A stretch of DNA of 36,261 nt, taken from NCBI GenBank assembly GCA_937923745.1, contig CALDUO010000045.1, positions 1 to 36,261 on the forward strand, written 5' to 3'. The stretch is from an uncultured Granulosicoccaceae bacterium (GTDB lineage Bacteria > Pseudomonadota > Gammaproteobacteria > Granulosicoccales > Granulosicoccaceae). Below the pieces are notes generated by a model, which was given only the letters and a program-made list of their open reading frames with translations, searched no databases and was not told the origin of the DNA. Made by a program: the position numbers and the translations under genes. This document shows, one piece after another, positions 1 through 8,680 of the stretch. Positions within the stretch are counted from its first letter, which is position 1, and every line of letters starts with the position of its first letter.

Positions 1-275
1 TAGCCCTTTCTTGTGCCTACCCGGTCATTCAGGATTTCCTGACCCGTCTGCGACACACGTGTCATGGTTTTCCCGTAGGGCTCGCTGTGCTCGTACCACA
101 GGACATTGCCGTTGTGGTTGGTTACAGCAAGGGGTGAGCCAAGCGCATCACTGTGGTAGATGATCAGGTAGTGATCGTCTCCTATCTCTATCTCATTGGC
201 GGTTGCCACTGCTGTCATTGAACATAACAGCAGCAGCACTACAAGCAGATGGTTCGAGCGTTTTAGATAACTCAC
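1..275 (-). CDS. Exported RHS core-domain protein, N-terminal part, truncated by window edge
   Basis: The minus strand is open from a GTG at 275-273 to the left edge, giving 91 residues. The start is supported by an AGGA about 6 bases upstream and by a signal peptide directly after it: a basic start (SYLKRSNH), a leucine/valine core (LLVVLLLLCS) and a cleavage-like ATANE. The mature part reads YLIIYHSDALGSPLAVTNHNG followed by a VLWYEHSEPYGK segment. This matches the opening of the RHS repeat-associated core (usually YxHxDxLGSPxAVTxxxGxVVW). The gene lies downstream of and in the same direction as the large YD-repeat protein, which lacks this core, so the core seems to be encoded separately with its own export signal. 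Its C-terminus, where a toxin or variable tip would sit, is outside the window. The family call is fairly firm; the function is unknown. Confidence 0.72.
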   Translation of the reverse strand, partial: MSYLKRSNHLLVVLLLLCSMTAVATANEIEIGDDHYLIIYHSDALGSPLAVTNHNGNVLWYEHSEPYGKTMTRVSQTGQEILNDRVGTRKG

Positions 276-328
276 AAAAGCGTCCTATTCCAGTGTGTGA
301 GGATTGTGATAATCGTCGTTCTCAGCAG

Positions 329-712
329 CTAACAGGTGCCAAGCCCAGTACAGGGCTCTGGGTAGCTTGCCCGGTCAGCATAGATGGTCAGATCATCGGC
401 ATTTTTGCAACTCGTACCGGAGGTGTACGCCTGAACACGCTTATTACCGGTAAAAGCCAGATACGCCAGCGCCTTGATGCCTCTGAGACGCTTTCCATTT
501 AGTGTGGCTTCGTATCTGATCCAGCCACCCTGGTATGCGTCGCCAACTGCATTGGCTGCAACACTGTTATCGATCATGATAAAAAAATTGTCTTCATCGA
601 ACCCACCTTCCTTAATTGCAATGATATAACCACCACCGCAGCTTCCGGCGGCAGATGCCACTACAGGCAACAGTAATGACAGAGTTAATACAAGTGCTGT
701 TACGGTTTTCAT
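329..712 (-). CDS. Small secreted cysteine-containing protein of unknown function
   Basis: This 127-residue protein starts at an ATG with AAGGA about 8 bases upstream. It has a clear signal peptide (MKTVTALVLTLSLLLPVVASA, cleavage near residues 21-22). The mature part of about 105 residues holds four cysteines (C25, one in a TSC motif, and two in the PEPC...LGTC tail), so two disulfides in the periplasm or outside the cell are plausible. It has no lipobox and no membrane segment beyond the signal. I do not recognise the family. It lies between the large YD-repeat gene and the separate RHS core gene, all on one strand with short gaps (38 and 53 bases), so it is probably co-transcribed. A role as partner or immunity-type protein is only a guess from position. 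Confidence 0.62.
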   Translation of the reverse strand: MKTVTALVLTLSLLLPVVASAAGSCGGGYIIAIKEGGFDEDNFFIMIDNSVAANAVGDAYQGGWIRYEATLNGKRLRGIKALAYLAFTGNKRVQAYTSGTSCKNADDLTIYADRASYPEPCTGLGTC

Positions 713-750
713 GGTTTTTTCCTTTTCCCTTTGTTGTTTGACTTTTGTGG

Positions 751-3700
751 TTAGTGATTGATGGCAGTAAACTGAGGTATAAAATTCATCTGCTGCGACC
801 GGGTGAAAAGATGGCCTGTCGGGTTGGTCCCCAACTGAATCTCAGTGCTGGTGCTGATCCCATCGCCGTCCGGATCTTCACCAGAATCATATACACCTAA
901 CTGCAGGTGATGCTCCCACTCAAAGGCATCATCCATCCCGTCACCGTCGCTATCTGTCGACATGGCCGATGAACCAGCAAGGTATTCCTGGCGATTGTTA
1001 ATGCCGTCACCGTCAGGATCTTCGTACGCGTCCCCCTCGTAGCTTGCATCAAGCCCGTGCAGACGCTCGTAGTAATCCGGCAGGCTATCGCCATCACTGT
1101 CGATATTTCGGTGAGTACCCAACGTTGCCAGTGACTGCCCGTTAAAGAAAAGATGCGATCTGGATTCACCAGCCAATGTTTCGTCAGCACGACGGTCATA
1201 CTCGTACATCAGATTCCCATTTGATGCATAGACATAGTAAGTCTCAGTAGTTTTACCTTCTTTGGTTACTGTTGCCTTAGTGCGGTAATTATTGCCGTCA
1301 TAGGTGTTGGTTAACTGGACATTACCCTCGCTACCAGAAACGCGCTGCGCTGTCACCAGTCGGTTGAGCCTGTCATAGGTCATGGCACTTCGGCCGTTGT
1401 TGATGATGTTACCGTTGGTGGCCAGATTTGATCCGTCATACAAAATGCTAGCGTAGTCTGGCGTTACAGCAGAGTCACTCGAACTTACCGATTCGAGGCG
1501 ATTTCTACCGGGTGTATAGGTATAATTCTGTTCCACACCGCCAACCCTTGCCTGTACGATATTACCAATCTTGTCGTAGATGTAGTTTGCTTCGCCCCAA
1601 CGGCCGTCCGCTCTCACCAGGCGATTTAAACCGTCGTATTCCATATTTTTGACAGCACCACCATAGGGTCGGAAGTAGCCCTTTATACGGCTCACGTTAA
1701 ATCGCCTGTCATACAAGTAGATCAGCCCTACTGTAGAAGTGTCAGTCACTCTCGGGTCCTTCACCTGCCAGACTTCTGGTAATTGGGTCTCGTTGAGTGT
1801 TGATCTGAACAGCTGCCCATTACCCATCATCTGTTGTTCAACCTGACCGCTCACATGGTACTGTGCGCCTGTGACGATCGGCAGCTGCTGACTACCAATC
1901 TGCGCAGTCAGACCGGTTGCCTGACCATACCCGTTTCTCTGATACTTGGCAGTTATGCCATCGGGGAAAACCATGTTTTCAAGATAGAGCGCGTCGCTGT
2001 AGCCATACGACAGCGGGAAAGACTCACCGTCGATAGATAGTGTTTCGGACTTCAGAAGGCCTGTATTGGGGTGATAGCTGTACTCCCACGAAGTCGGGCC
2101 GTCACTTAGTCCAACGATAGCCCCATTTCGGTCGTAGTCATACTGCTTCTCCAGCGTACCGCTGCGGATAGACTCAATCTGATTCAAAGCATTGTAGGTA
2201 TACCGGATAATATCGCCGTTAAAGTTCTGAACAACATGAATATTACCTGCGCCGTCATACTCAGTGACGGTTCGGGTACCGAACTCTGGGTGCGTCTCGC
2301 TACCCGGTAGCATGGTTAATACCGACCCGTTATAATAGGGCGTATAAGTTCTATCAATTCCGCCTTGTCTCACTTTGGTTGTAAAATTGTGTATGTTATG
2401 CCAAAGCCTAGTGGACACTCGGCTTGCCCCTCCTGGCTCTATGTCTTGCACTATACGACTGACCACTTTATTTGACGGGTGCCCCAACGCCCTAAGATCG
2501 TATGAGGTCTCATAGCCATACTGGTCAGTAACAACAAATCCGTCAGTGATATATTGTTTGCTAGCGGTATTTTCACAACCCTCAGCGCCGTAACAGTACT
2601 TAATACCGACTGGCTCAGAATTGTGTTTGCGGGTTAGAACCCGCCCAAGCGCATCATGCGTGTAATGAATGCCCGCATTGCCGCCTGACGGGTCTGTCTC
2701 TAGAGAGTCTGATTCAAATATAACGTTGCCAACAGCGTCATACCTGACTTCTGTCCAAACATTTTTTCCATTACCGCTTAGATCCTGCATCCGTGTTTTT
2801 CGGACACGGCCAAGACTGTCGAACCAGGTGTCGGTCTGATAGTGGTTTTCGAGAGTATCGCGCTGCCTGAACGAGGCGCTACTAGACTGGCTATGCCACT
2901 GCGGGTATTCAGTAATCATGCGATCAGCGCTACTCAACCACTGCTGCGTAACTCGCCCCAGTGAATCGTACCGAAAATTTTCCTCCACCCGCCGTTCTGC
3001 GTCCTGCGTCTTGTAGACAAGCCCATCAGGGTCGGAAAATGAAAGCGCTGATCCTCCCGAAGCCGGATACTCACGAAATGCTACTCCGTTCTGGTACCCT
3101 TCAAATCTGGTGACATTACCCCGGCCGTCCTGAACGGTATGAACATCGCCTGAATTGTAATAAGTGTAGTGCGTAACAAACCCTTGGTCAGACTCCCATT
3201 TCAACCAGCCTAAGTCTGTATATCCTTTTTCATAGACCAGATCGGTACCTGATTTTACGTTAGTCGCAACACCGCCACTGTTGAATAATGATTCACCAAC
3301 GCGTTTTTTAGTCGGCAATCCAATGATCCAACGTCCACCGCTCCGTGACGCATAGTTGTTGTCGTATTCATACTCTGTCGTTCGGCTTTCTAGCTGATAA
3401 TCACCTCGCTTACGATCTTCATCAAAACGCGTTGGTTGATTAAACTCGTTATGACTACGCCACCGACGTTGGTAAATCATGCCTTGAAAATTAATTGTGC
3501 TCACGGTACGGTTAATTCGCAGACCGTCATATAAAAACTTATAACGCCCCGACAAAAGTCTAAAATTATCCGCAGAAGCGGGCGGATAGGAAAAACTATC
3601 GTAGTCAAAGAATGAAATGTCCTTACCATCAAAACTAATGGGTTCGTAGTACCTGTGTTTTGTGACCGATAGTGTCTTGGAATTGGTTCCGGTAGAGTTC

Positions 3701-4932
3701 ACCTTATGCGACAACAGCCTTCCTGAATGCAGTCTACGCCCTGACTCTGGGGTTGCTACCAATGGTGACTGAAAGCGATCTATTCGCCCAAAAATCAGTA
3801 TGTGCCGCCGTTTCTCATTATCTATAAACCGCTTTACTACATTTTCAGTATTTGGAGAGGGTCGGTTGTATCCAATGTTATGAACAGATGTCTTGATATC
3901 ACGCCCCAAAAGAGTTCTTTTTGTGACCGCTGGACGTCGGTAATAAGGTGCCGGGCAATCTTCATATTCATCACCCACAATAGATACATTGCTGTTATCT
4001 TCATATACATCTTGGTACTCGCATATCGGCAAAGAATAATAGCTGTACTCTACTTTTGCGCCCGTGGGCAGAATAATGCTCTTGATCGGTAAATACGATT
4101 GTTTATAGAGACCATCTACCGGATCGGCTCCGACTATGTACTTCTGCTGCGTATCCACCTGCCCATAGTCAAATTGCCAAAACGAACCATCGGACTGTGT
4201 TACTTTGTCTAACACACACTGCTCTGACGCAATATCGTCCACTTCTGCCAGTTTTCTATAACTATACTCCACTGCTGTATTGACAGCATTGGGCGATGAA
4301 ATGCGTTTAATCAGGTGCGGGCAGTTAGAGTCATCACCGTAATATTCTATTGCAGCAGAGATGGTGCGCACCGCCTCTGAAGCACCGTCATTTTCTGCTA
4401 CAACAGAGATAGACTCCAGTCGTTGCTTGTTACGAATTCTGGAACGGTTTTGGTTGTCGTCATCTTCACCAATGAACACGGGTTCTGCTGCGTTATAAGG
4501 ATCATCTCCACCACGATTAGCGTATTTGTATGTCGCTGTTGCACCGGGTTTCTTAATGGTATCTACGTACAGGTAGTATTGGCTGTAGTTTTCTATACGC
4601 CGAGTATCGGTGCCCTGATAGCCAAAATCGCGTGTAGACGCAATGCGTTCCTTTGCACTCAACGTAAACTCTGTACCGTCAGGTGCATGAACAACAAAAC
4701 TACTCCCGGCGCAATCCAGATACCAATTATTTTTGCTGATATAGAGGGCGGAATCCGGAAAGCTATTACGAATTAGCTGAGAGAGATAGACTTTATTGAT
4801 CAGTGAAACCTGACCACCGGCATAATTAAATTTAATATCATTCCACACCTGTTTATTCCATTGATCGCAGCTGGCGTGGGATGCATTAAGATTAGCCGAT
4901 TTATCATAAGGCTCAGGCGTCGTTATATCCAA
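751..4932 (-). CDS. RHS/YD-repeat protein, main body, with C-terminal DxDGDG (thrombospondin type 3-like) repeats
   Basis: This open frame encodes about 1393 residues. It is rich in tyrosine-aspartate repeats typical of the YD/RHS shell (for example YDAVGNVIFESD, YTYNALNQIESI, YDRLNRLV), spread over roughly the last two thirds. The C-terminus is not the usual RHS core. It holds four DxDGDG-type motifs (DSDGDSLPD, DPDGDGINN, DSDGDGMDD, DPDGDGIST), which look like thrombospondin type 3/EF-type calcium-binding repeats, and ends shortly after an NPTG. The frame has no credible start of its own: the first codon here is a TTG without a Shine-Dalgarno, and the first in-frame ATG is at 3480, residue 485. 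The frame continues upstream through a single TAG into the export fragment at 4948-5277. The two pieces are therefore best read as one gene of about 1500 codons, either broken or read through. Confidence 0.8.
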   Translation of the reverse strand: MDITTPEPYDKSANLNASHASCDQWNKQVWNDIKFNYAGGQVSLINKVYLSQLIRNSFPDSALYISKNNWYLDCAGSSFVVHAPDGTEFTLSAKERIASTRDFGYQGTDTRRIENYSQYYLYVDTIKKPGATATYKYANRGGDDPYNAAEPVFIGEDDDNQNRSRIRNKQRLESISVVAENDGASEAVRTISAAIEYYGDDSNCPHLIKRISSPNAVNTAVEYSYRKLAEVDDIASEQCVLDKVTQSDGSFWQFDYGQVDTQQKYIVGADPVDGLYKQSYLPIKSIILPTGAKVEYSYYSLPICEYQDVYEDNSNVSIVGDEYEDCPAPYYRRPAVTKRTLLGRDIKTSVHNIGYNRPSPNTENVVKRFIDNEKRRHILIFGRIDRFQSPLVATPESGRRLHSGRLLSHKVNSTGTNSKTLSVTKHRYYEPISFDGKDISFFDYDSFSYPPASADNFRLLSGRYKFLYDGLRINRTVSTINFQGMIYQRRWRSHNEFNQPTRFDEDRKRGDYQLESRTTEYEYDNNYASRSGGRWIIGLPTKKRVGESLFNSGGVATNVKSGTDLVYEKGYTDLGWLKWESDQGFVTHYTYYNSGDVHTVQDGRGNVTRFEGYQNGVAFREYPASGGSALSFSDPDGLVYKTQDAERRVEENFRYDSLGRVTQQWLSSADRMITEYPQWHSQSSSASFRQRDTLENHYQTDTWFDSLGRVRKTRMQDLSGNGKNVWTEVRYDAVGNVIFESDSLETDPSGGNAGIHYTHDALGRVLTRKHNSEPVGIKYCYGAEGCENTASKQYITDGFVVTDQYGYETSYDLRALGHPSNKVVSRIVQDIEPGGASRVSTRLWHNIHNFTTKVRQGGIDRTYTPYYNGSVLTMLPGSETHPEFGTRTVTEYDGAGNIHVVQNFNGDIIRYTYNALNQIESIRSGTLEKQYDYDRNGAIVGLSDGPTSWEYSYHPNTGLLKSETLSIDGESFPLSYGYSDALYLENMVFPDGITAKYQRNGYGQATGLTAQIGSQQLPIVTGAQYHVSGQVEQQMMGNGQLFRSTLNETQLPEVWQVKDPRVTDTSTVGLIYLYDRRFNVSRIKGYFRPYGGAVKNMEYDGLNRLVRADGRWGEANYIYDKIGNIVQARVGGVEQNYTYTPGRNRLESVSSSDSAVTPDYASILYDGSNLATNGNIINNGRSAMTYDRLNRLVTAQRVSGSEGNVQLTNTYDGNNYRTKATVTKEGKTTETYYVYASNGNLMYEYDRRADETLAGESRSHLFFNGQSLATLGTHRNIDSDGDSLPDYYERLHGLDASYEGDAYEDPDGDGINNRQEYLAGSSAMSTDSDGDGMDDAFEWEHHLQLGVYDSGEDPDGDGISTSTEIQLGTNPTGHLFTRSQQMNFIPQFTAINH

Positions 4933-4947
4933 GACCGCATGAGGAAT

Positions 4948-4950
4948 CTA
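4948..4950 (-). other. In-frame amber codon interrupting the RHS/YD-repeat gene
   Basis: The minus strand reads TCA TTG TAG ATT CCT CAT GCG GTC TTG. The reading frame is the same before and after the TAG, and both sides carry matching YD-protein sequence. No shift or insertion is needed to join them. Confidence 0.85.
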
Positions 4951-5277
4951 CAATGACATATTGCCGAATTCATACGGATACGCCTGCGGTATTTCTTCAA
5001 AGTTGCGCTGCATAACAATGCTTAGCGGACCGTTACCGGAGGCTACAAGGTCGTTGTGTTTGTAACCGATTTTCCCGGACAAAGGATCATAGGTTTCGCC
5101 GGGTACTGCTAATGCAAATATCCCGGCGCCTCTGGGATCTATATGGGCATATCCGTATGTGTCCAATACCTCCGCATGCAGATTAACCGACACTGATAAC
5201 ACGAAAAAAACCATTATATTGCGAGCATATCGCTTCAATAAAACACGGTTTCTTTGATCACGTATGCTAACGGTCAA
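4948..5277 (-). CDS. N-terminal export fragment of the RHS/YD-repeat protein
   Basis: This is a short frame with a signal peptide (RNIMVFFVLSVSVNLHAEV) followed by a segment typical of the N-terminus of exported YD-repeat proteins: an IDPRGAGIF stretch, then YDPLSGKIGYKHNDLVASGN, then a PLSIVMQRNF strand. It ends at a TAG directly after FGNMSL. The next in-frame codons read IPHAVLDITTPEP and continue into the large YD-repeat protein without a frame change. In related proteins this stretch usually reads like GDWxLDIPxI, so the stop falls inside a conserved motif. I chose a TTG start at 5277 because AAGGAG lies 9 bases upstream; a TTG at 5286 is also open but has no spacing from that site. As it stands the fragment would be a useless exported peptide. 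Confidence 0.6.
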   Translation of the reverse strand: MTVSIRDQRNRVLLKRYARNIMVFFVLSVSVNLHAEVLDTYGYAHIDPRGAGIFALAVPGETYDPLSGKIGYKHNDLVASGNGPLSIVMQRNFEEIPQAYPYEFGNMSL

Positions 5278-5286
5278 GACTACCAA

Positions 5287-5848
5287 CTCCTTCAGGTCCT
5301 TGCGTGTCCTTGCACTACCAACCGTTTCTATTACCTACACGCTTTCAACGTACTTGCAGGAATAGTATTGGAAGACACATCGTTTACTTCGGTTTAACCG
5401 ATGACAGGCCGAACAAGCCACCGGTTAGTGGTTGATAAGAATTTATAAGGACATCAATCGAAAAGTCAGCACACTGTCTTTCATATTTATATATTGACGC
5501 GAATAATATAAACTATACACTGGATCGGGCGCTTAGCTTTGCAAAGCCAAACTCGGCAGCTGTAAATTTGATCAAGTGAAATTTTCATTTTTCCAAAATG
5601 TGAATTGACAAGTACAAGTTGAAACACGGATATCTGCGCTTATTAATCCTGAGACCCACGCAATAACATACGAGTGAGCGCAGTGCCACACTTTTGAACG
5701 GCCCCTGTACGTGCCAAACTACAGAAATGAAATGCCCGCTTCATGCGTTATTATTCATGTAATGGCTGATGCTTATCGGCAATAGCTTGCACAGCACCAT
5801 AAAATACACCTAACCAATCAATACTCAGCTTATACAGGACGGCATTTC
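5287..5848. other. Divergent intergenic region, no gene recognised
   Basis: This 560-base, fairly AT-rich region lies between the minus-strand RHS locus and the plus-strand aminotransferase. It should hold promoters for both. A TTGACG at 5494-5499 is followed by TATACA at 5514-5519, but the 14-base spacing is too short for a convincing sigma-70 promoter. I see no RNA gene, long repeat or coding frame. Confidence 0.5.
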
Positions 5849-6970
5849 ATGCAAATCGAACCATTTGGCGTTGAACTGTGGATGAACGAGTGGGAGACTC
5901 GGTGCGACTGGAACCTGGCCGAAACTTGTGTAGAAAGCCTCACCATTGATGAGCTGTTAACACTCACAGGCCATCAGCCGTCCGACTTGGCAGAGCTGCT
6001 GCCCATGAAACTGACCTATGGCGCTATTGAAGGCAGCGAACGGTTACGTGCTGCTATTGCTGCACAGTACGAGCAGCTCACGCCATCGAATGTTGTTGTC
6101 ACTCACGGTACTATCGGTGCGAATATGCTAGTGCACAAGACTTTGGTTCAGCGTAACGACCGTGTGGTCACGATAGTGCCGACATACCAGCAACACTATT
6201 CCATTCCAACCAGCATTGGCGCTGATGTACATCCACTGAAACTGCGTGAAGAAAACAACTGGCTGCCTGACCTTGACGAACTACGTGCCATCGTTACCGC
6301 AGATACCAAATTAATCGCAATTAACAACCCCAACAATCCGACCGGCGCGTTGATGGGTCACGACACTCTTACTGCCATTGCAGACATTGCCCGTTCTGTT
6401 GATGCATGGGTACTGTGTGACGAAGTTTATCGTGGCACTAACCAAACAGGAAACGGCACATCACATTCAATGGCCGATGTTTATGAAAAGGGGATCAGCA
6501 CTGCCAGTATGTCCAAGGCGTATTCGCTTGCCGGTTTACGGTTAGGCTGGATTGCCGCACCAGAGCCACTGATTGAAGACATCATGATTCACCGCGACTA
6601 CGATACGATATCAGTCAGCATGATCGATGATCATTTTGCGACTTTGGCGCTGGAGCACCGCGACAGTTTGCTGAAGCGCAGCCAGCATATTACGCGTGGC
6701 AACCTCAACACGCTGGATACTTGGGTTGATCAAGAATCAAAAATTTCCTGGGTGAAACCCGCGTCAGGTACCACTGCCCTACTTAAATACGACCTGCCAG
6801 CGACATCCCGCGATTTCTGTGTCAATTTGCTTACCGCTACCGGGGTCATGTTAACGCCCGGTTCAGCGCTGAATATGGAGGGTTATGTTCGTATCGGGTA
6901 TGCCAACAACCCAGCTGTGCTCACGGAAGGACTCAATCGGCTTTCAGGATTTTTACAGTCTTTTAGGTGA
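5849..6970 (+). CDS. PLP-dependent class I/II aminotransferase
   Basis: This 373-residue protein has the length of a fold-type I aminotransferase. Landmarks are TYGAIEGSERLR near 56-67 (substrate and cofactor loop), INNPNNPTG at 158-166, DEVY at 191-194, and the Schiff-base lysine K223 in SMSKAYSLAGLRLGW. The start is the ATG at 5849, with AGGA 9 bases upstream (ACAGGACGGC). The N-terminus (FGVELWMNEWETRCDWNLAETCVESL) resembles a subgroup often annotated as aminotransferase or capreomycidine synthase-like (VioD type), but nothing nearby supports antibiotic synthesis. It is probably a cytoplasmic transaminase or a related PLP enzyme acting on an amino acid. It stands alone: the nearest plus-strand gene is 800 bases away. 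The superfamily is sure, the substrate unknown. Confidence 0.88.
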   Translation: MQIEPFGVELWMNEWETRCDWNLAETCVESLTIDELLTLTGHQPSDLAELLPMKLTYGAIEGSERLRAAIAAQYEQLTPSNVVVTHGTIGANMLVHKTLVQRNDRVVTIVPTYQQHYSIPTSIGADVHPLKLREENNWLPDLDELRAIVTADTKLIAINNPNNPTGALMGHDTLTAIADIARSVDAWVLCDEVYRGTNQTGNGTSHSMADVYEKGISTASMSKAYSLAGLRLGWIAAPEPLIEDIMIHRDYDTISVSMIDDHFATLALEHRDSLLKRSQHITRGNLNTLDTWVDQESKISWVKPASGTTALLKYDLPATSRDFCVNLLTATGVMLTPGSALNMEGYVRIGYANNPAVLTEGLNRLSGFLQSFR

Positions 6971-7771
6971 TCGGTCTGATACCTCCGGCTCTGATGTCTC
7001 CAGTGGCGCAAGCCCAAACTGATTTACCTGGCAGTTACAAACTGTTCTTTCGGTTAAAGCCACAGTGATCGACCGCTATGCCAGAGGCTGGTACAGTGTA
7101 GAAAGCCGGTACGCGGCATCACGACGCCATGCTTTAAATGACCGCATGCAGCGTTATTGCCAATTTGAGATGTTTTGGCGCTATGGGTCACACACTGCAC
7201 ACCTGGCGGCATTTACCTGAAGCAGTTTGTCTGAGCTTATCTAGCTGAGTTTATCTACCTGAGCTTATCTACCAAGACCTCTAGCACGCTACTATTTTCC
7301 TCCGGGCGAACAGGTTCTAAAACCACGGTAAAAACCGGAATGCATACACCCGTTATTTCGGGGGCGAGCTTTTGGCTCGTTAATTGTCTCATAGGTGCAT
7401 CGTCTCTTGCGTCTTAGCGCTTTGCCAAATACGCTGCCGAGTGGCGAACCATCGCGAGACTCTACGCCAGCTTTGCATTGAGCCAAGTCGGGTGTGCGCG
7501 CTGAAGGCCCCGCTTGTGGCAATGAGAAAAAACAGTGACATCGACATATCACTGAAACCGCAGACCTACTATCGAAGTTTGCGATCCCCCGACTCGTTAA
7601 CACCGTTTCAACCTTTATAATAAAAGTAAATTAAGCGGGTAGTGTAAATACTACGACTGTTGCGGGCTGTTTTTGAGCGAGGGCGACTGTTTTGATACAC
7701 GTCACTTGTGTTCTAATACTGACATAAGCATCGGTTGGCAGTGTTGCTACCCATTAACAGGACTACCATCT
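6971..7771. other. Non-coding gap with a short tandem array
   Basis: This 800-base stretch separates the aminotransferase and the lipoprotein. Short open frames occur on both strands, but none has a recognisable motif or good start. The only clear structure is the 14-bp tandem array at 7232-7273. The lipoprotein frame stays open upstream to about 7673, but a good start and signal appear only at 7772. Confidence 0.5.
7232..7273. repeat. 14-bp direct tandem repeat, three copies
   Basis: Three head-to-tail copies of TGAGCTTATCTACC are present. The first ends in AGC and the second has TGAGTTT. There are no spacers, so this is a slippage-type array. Confidence 0.85.
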
Positions 7772-8302
7772 ATGAAACTATGTCACGCTGTCTTTATGTT
7801 TGGCGTTATTGTGTTAGCAGGCTGCGCCACCAAGAGTAGCAGTATTAGCGAAGCTGCACTGAACGGCGACCCGACGGCTATGGCGGCTGAGGGCGCAAGG
7901 TTAAATACCGAGGGCGCAACGCTGGTACGCGAGGCTGAGGCACGTCTTGTCACTGGCCGTAAGCAAGTGCGTGACGGCGAAGCAAAAGTTCAGGATGGCA
8001 GCACACGCGTTACAAACGCACGTCTTGAATATAAAGATCTGTCAGCTGCCAGCGGAAAAGCTGCTGACCCCAAAACGGTCGCTCGGGAAGCCAAAAAAAT
8101 AAAAGCAGCCGGTGATCGTTGGGAAGATGCCATTGACACAATCAAAGACGGAAACAAGCTGATCAACAAGGGCAATAAAACCATTGAAAAAGCACAGGCT
8201 GATATCAGAAAGGGCCGTCAAATGATGGAACGGGGTAGTTTGTTGGTTCGCAATAGCGCCCGGTCACGCCTTGATGAAGAACTGTTGCCTCTGGATAATT
8301 AA
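7772..8302 (+). CDS. Lipoprotein with alpha-helical repeats, unknown function
   Basis: This 176-residue protein begins with MKLCHAVFMFGVIVLAGC. The lipobox LAGC puts the lipidated cysteine at residue 18, followed by AT, so an outer-membrane location is likely (no Asp at +2). The ATG at 7772 has AGGA about 9 bases upstream; an upstream in-frame extension lacks both. The mature part is highly charged and made of repeating segments (EGARLNTEGATLVREAEARL, GRKQVRDGEAKVQDGSTRV, DGNKLINKGNKTIEKAQADI, RKGRQMMERGSLL) that look like long helices or a coiled coil with period about 7 or 14. It belongs to the broad type of small helical lipoproteins; I do not recognise a named family. No neighbour hints at its job. 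Confidence 0.72.
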   Translation: MKLCHAVFMFGVIVLAGCATKSSSISEAALNGDPTAMAAEGARLNTEGATLVREAEARLVTGRKQVRDGEAKVQDGSTRVTNARLEYKDLSAASGKAADPKTVAREAKKIKAAGDRWEDAIDTIKDGNKLINKGNKTIEKAQADIRKGRQMMERGSLLVRNSARSRLDEELLPLDN

Positions 8303-8680
8303 CTATTCCAGTGGCACGTGGCCCCGACTACACCGTCGTTGGCTACAGCAAACTGATGTTAGTAACGTCAATTCGCGTGATATGCCATTTGGGTTGCCAC
8401 CGCGACTGTCAGATGGTATCGCCAGTCAAATACAGGCCTGGTCAGGTATTATTCTGGTGGTGTAATCAACTGATAAATCACCGCGCTAGTAATATTTCAC
8501 TGGCTATCACTTAACTGGTTATCAGCACACCGGTCATCATCGCAGACCAGCATGGCAATGGCAGTCACCACAGAGGCTTCCATCTACACTTCGCCACATA
8601 AAGTAATGCGCCCTGTCTGCACATTTCCTGTCTACTAATGTCCTGTCTACTGATGCCCCATCCGCAGATACTTTGGCCAA
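8303..8680. other. Convergent intergenic gap with degenerate 15-bp repeats
   Basis: No gene is supported between the convergent lipoprotein and LysE-type genes. Near 8498-8542 there is a degenerate run of CTGGYTATCA-like units. At 8611-8655 there is a 15-bp array of about three copies (CCCTGTCTGCACATT, TCCTGTCTACTAATG, TCCTGTCTACTGATG). No clear terminator hairpin was seen. Confidence 0.5.
8611..8655. repeat. 15-bp direct tandem repeat, two good and one degenerate copy
   Basis: Two copies of TCCTGTCTACTRATG are adjacent and are preceded by a diverged copy. The array lies just downstream of the LysE-type gene, with respect to its minus strand. Confidence 0.65.

Noticed and set aside
1834..4776. 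Plus-strand short frames across the YD-repeat gene
   Set aside because: They are shadows of the repetitive minus-strand gene, with no motifs or start sites.
7292..7620. Overlapping frames on both strands in the gap before the lipoprotein
   Set aside because: No start signal, motif or hydrophobic pattern; both have composition typical of non-coding DNA.
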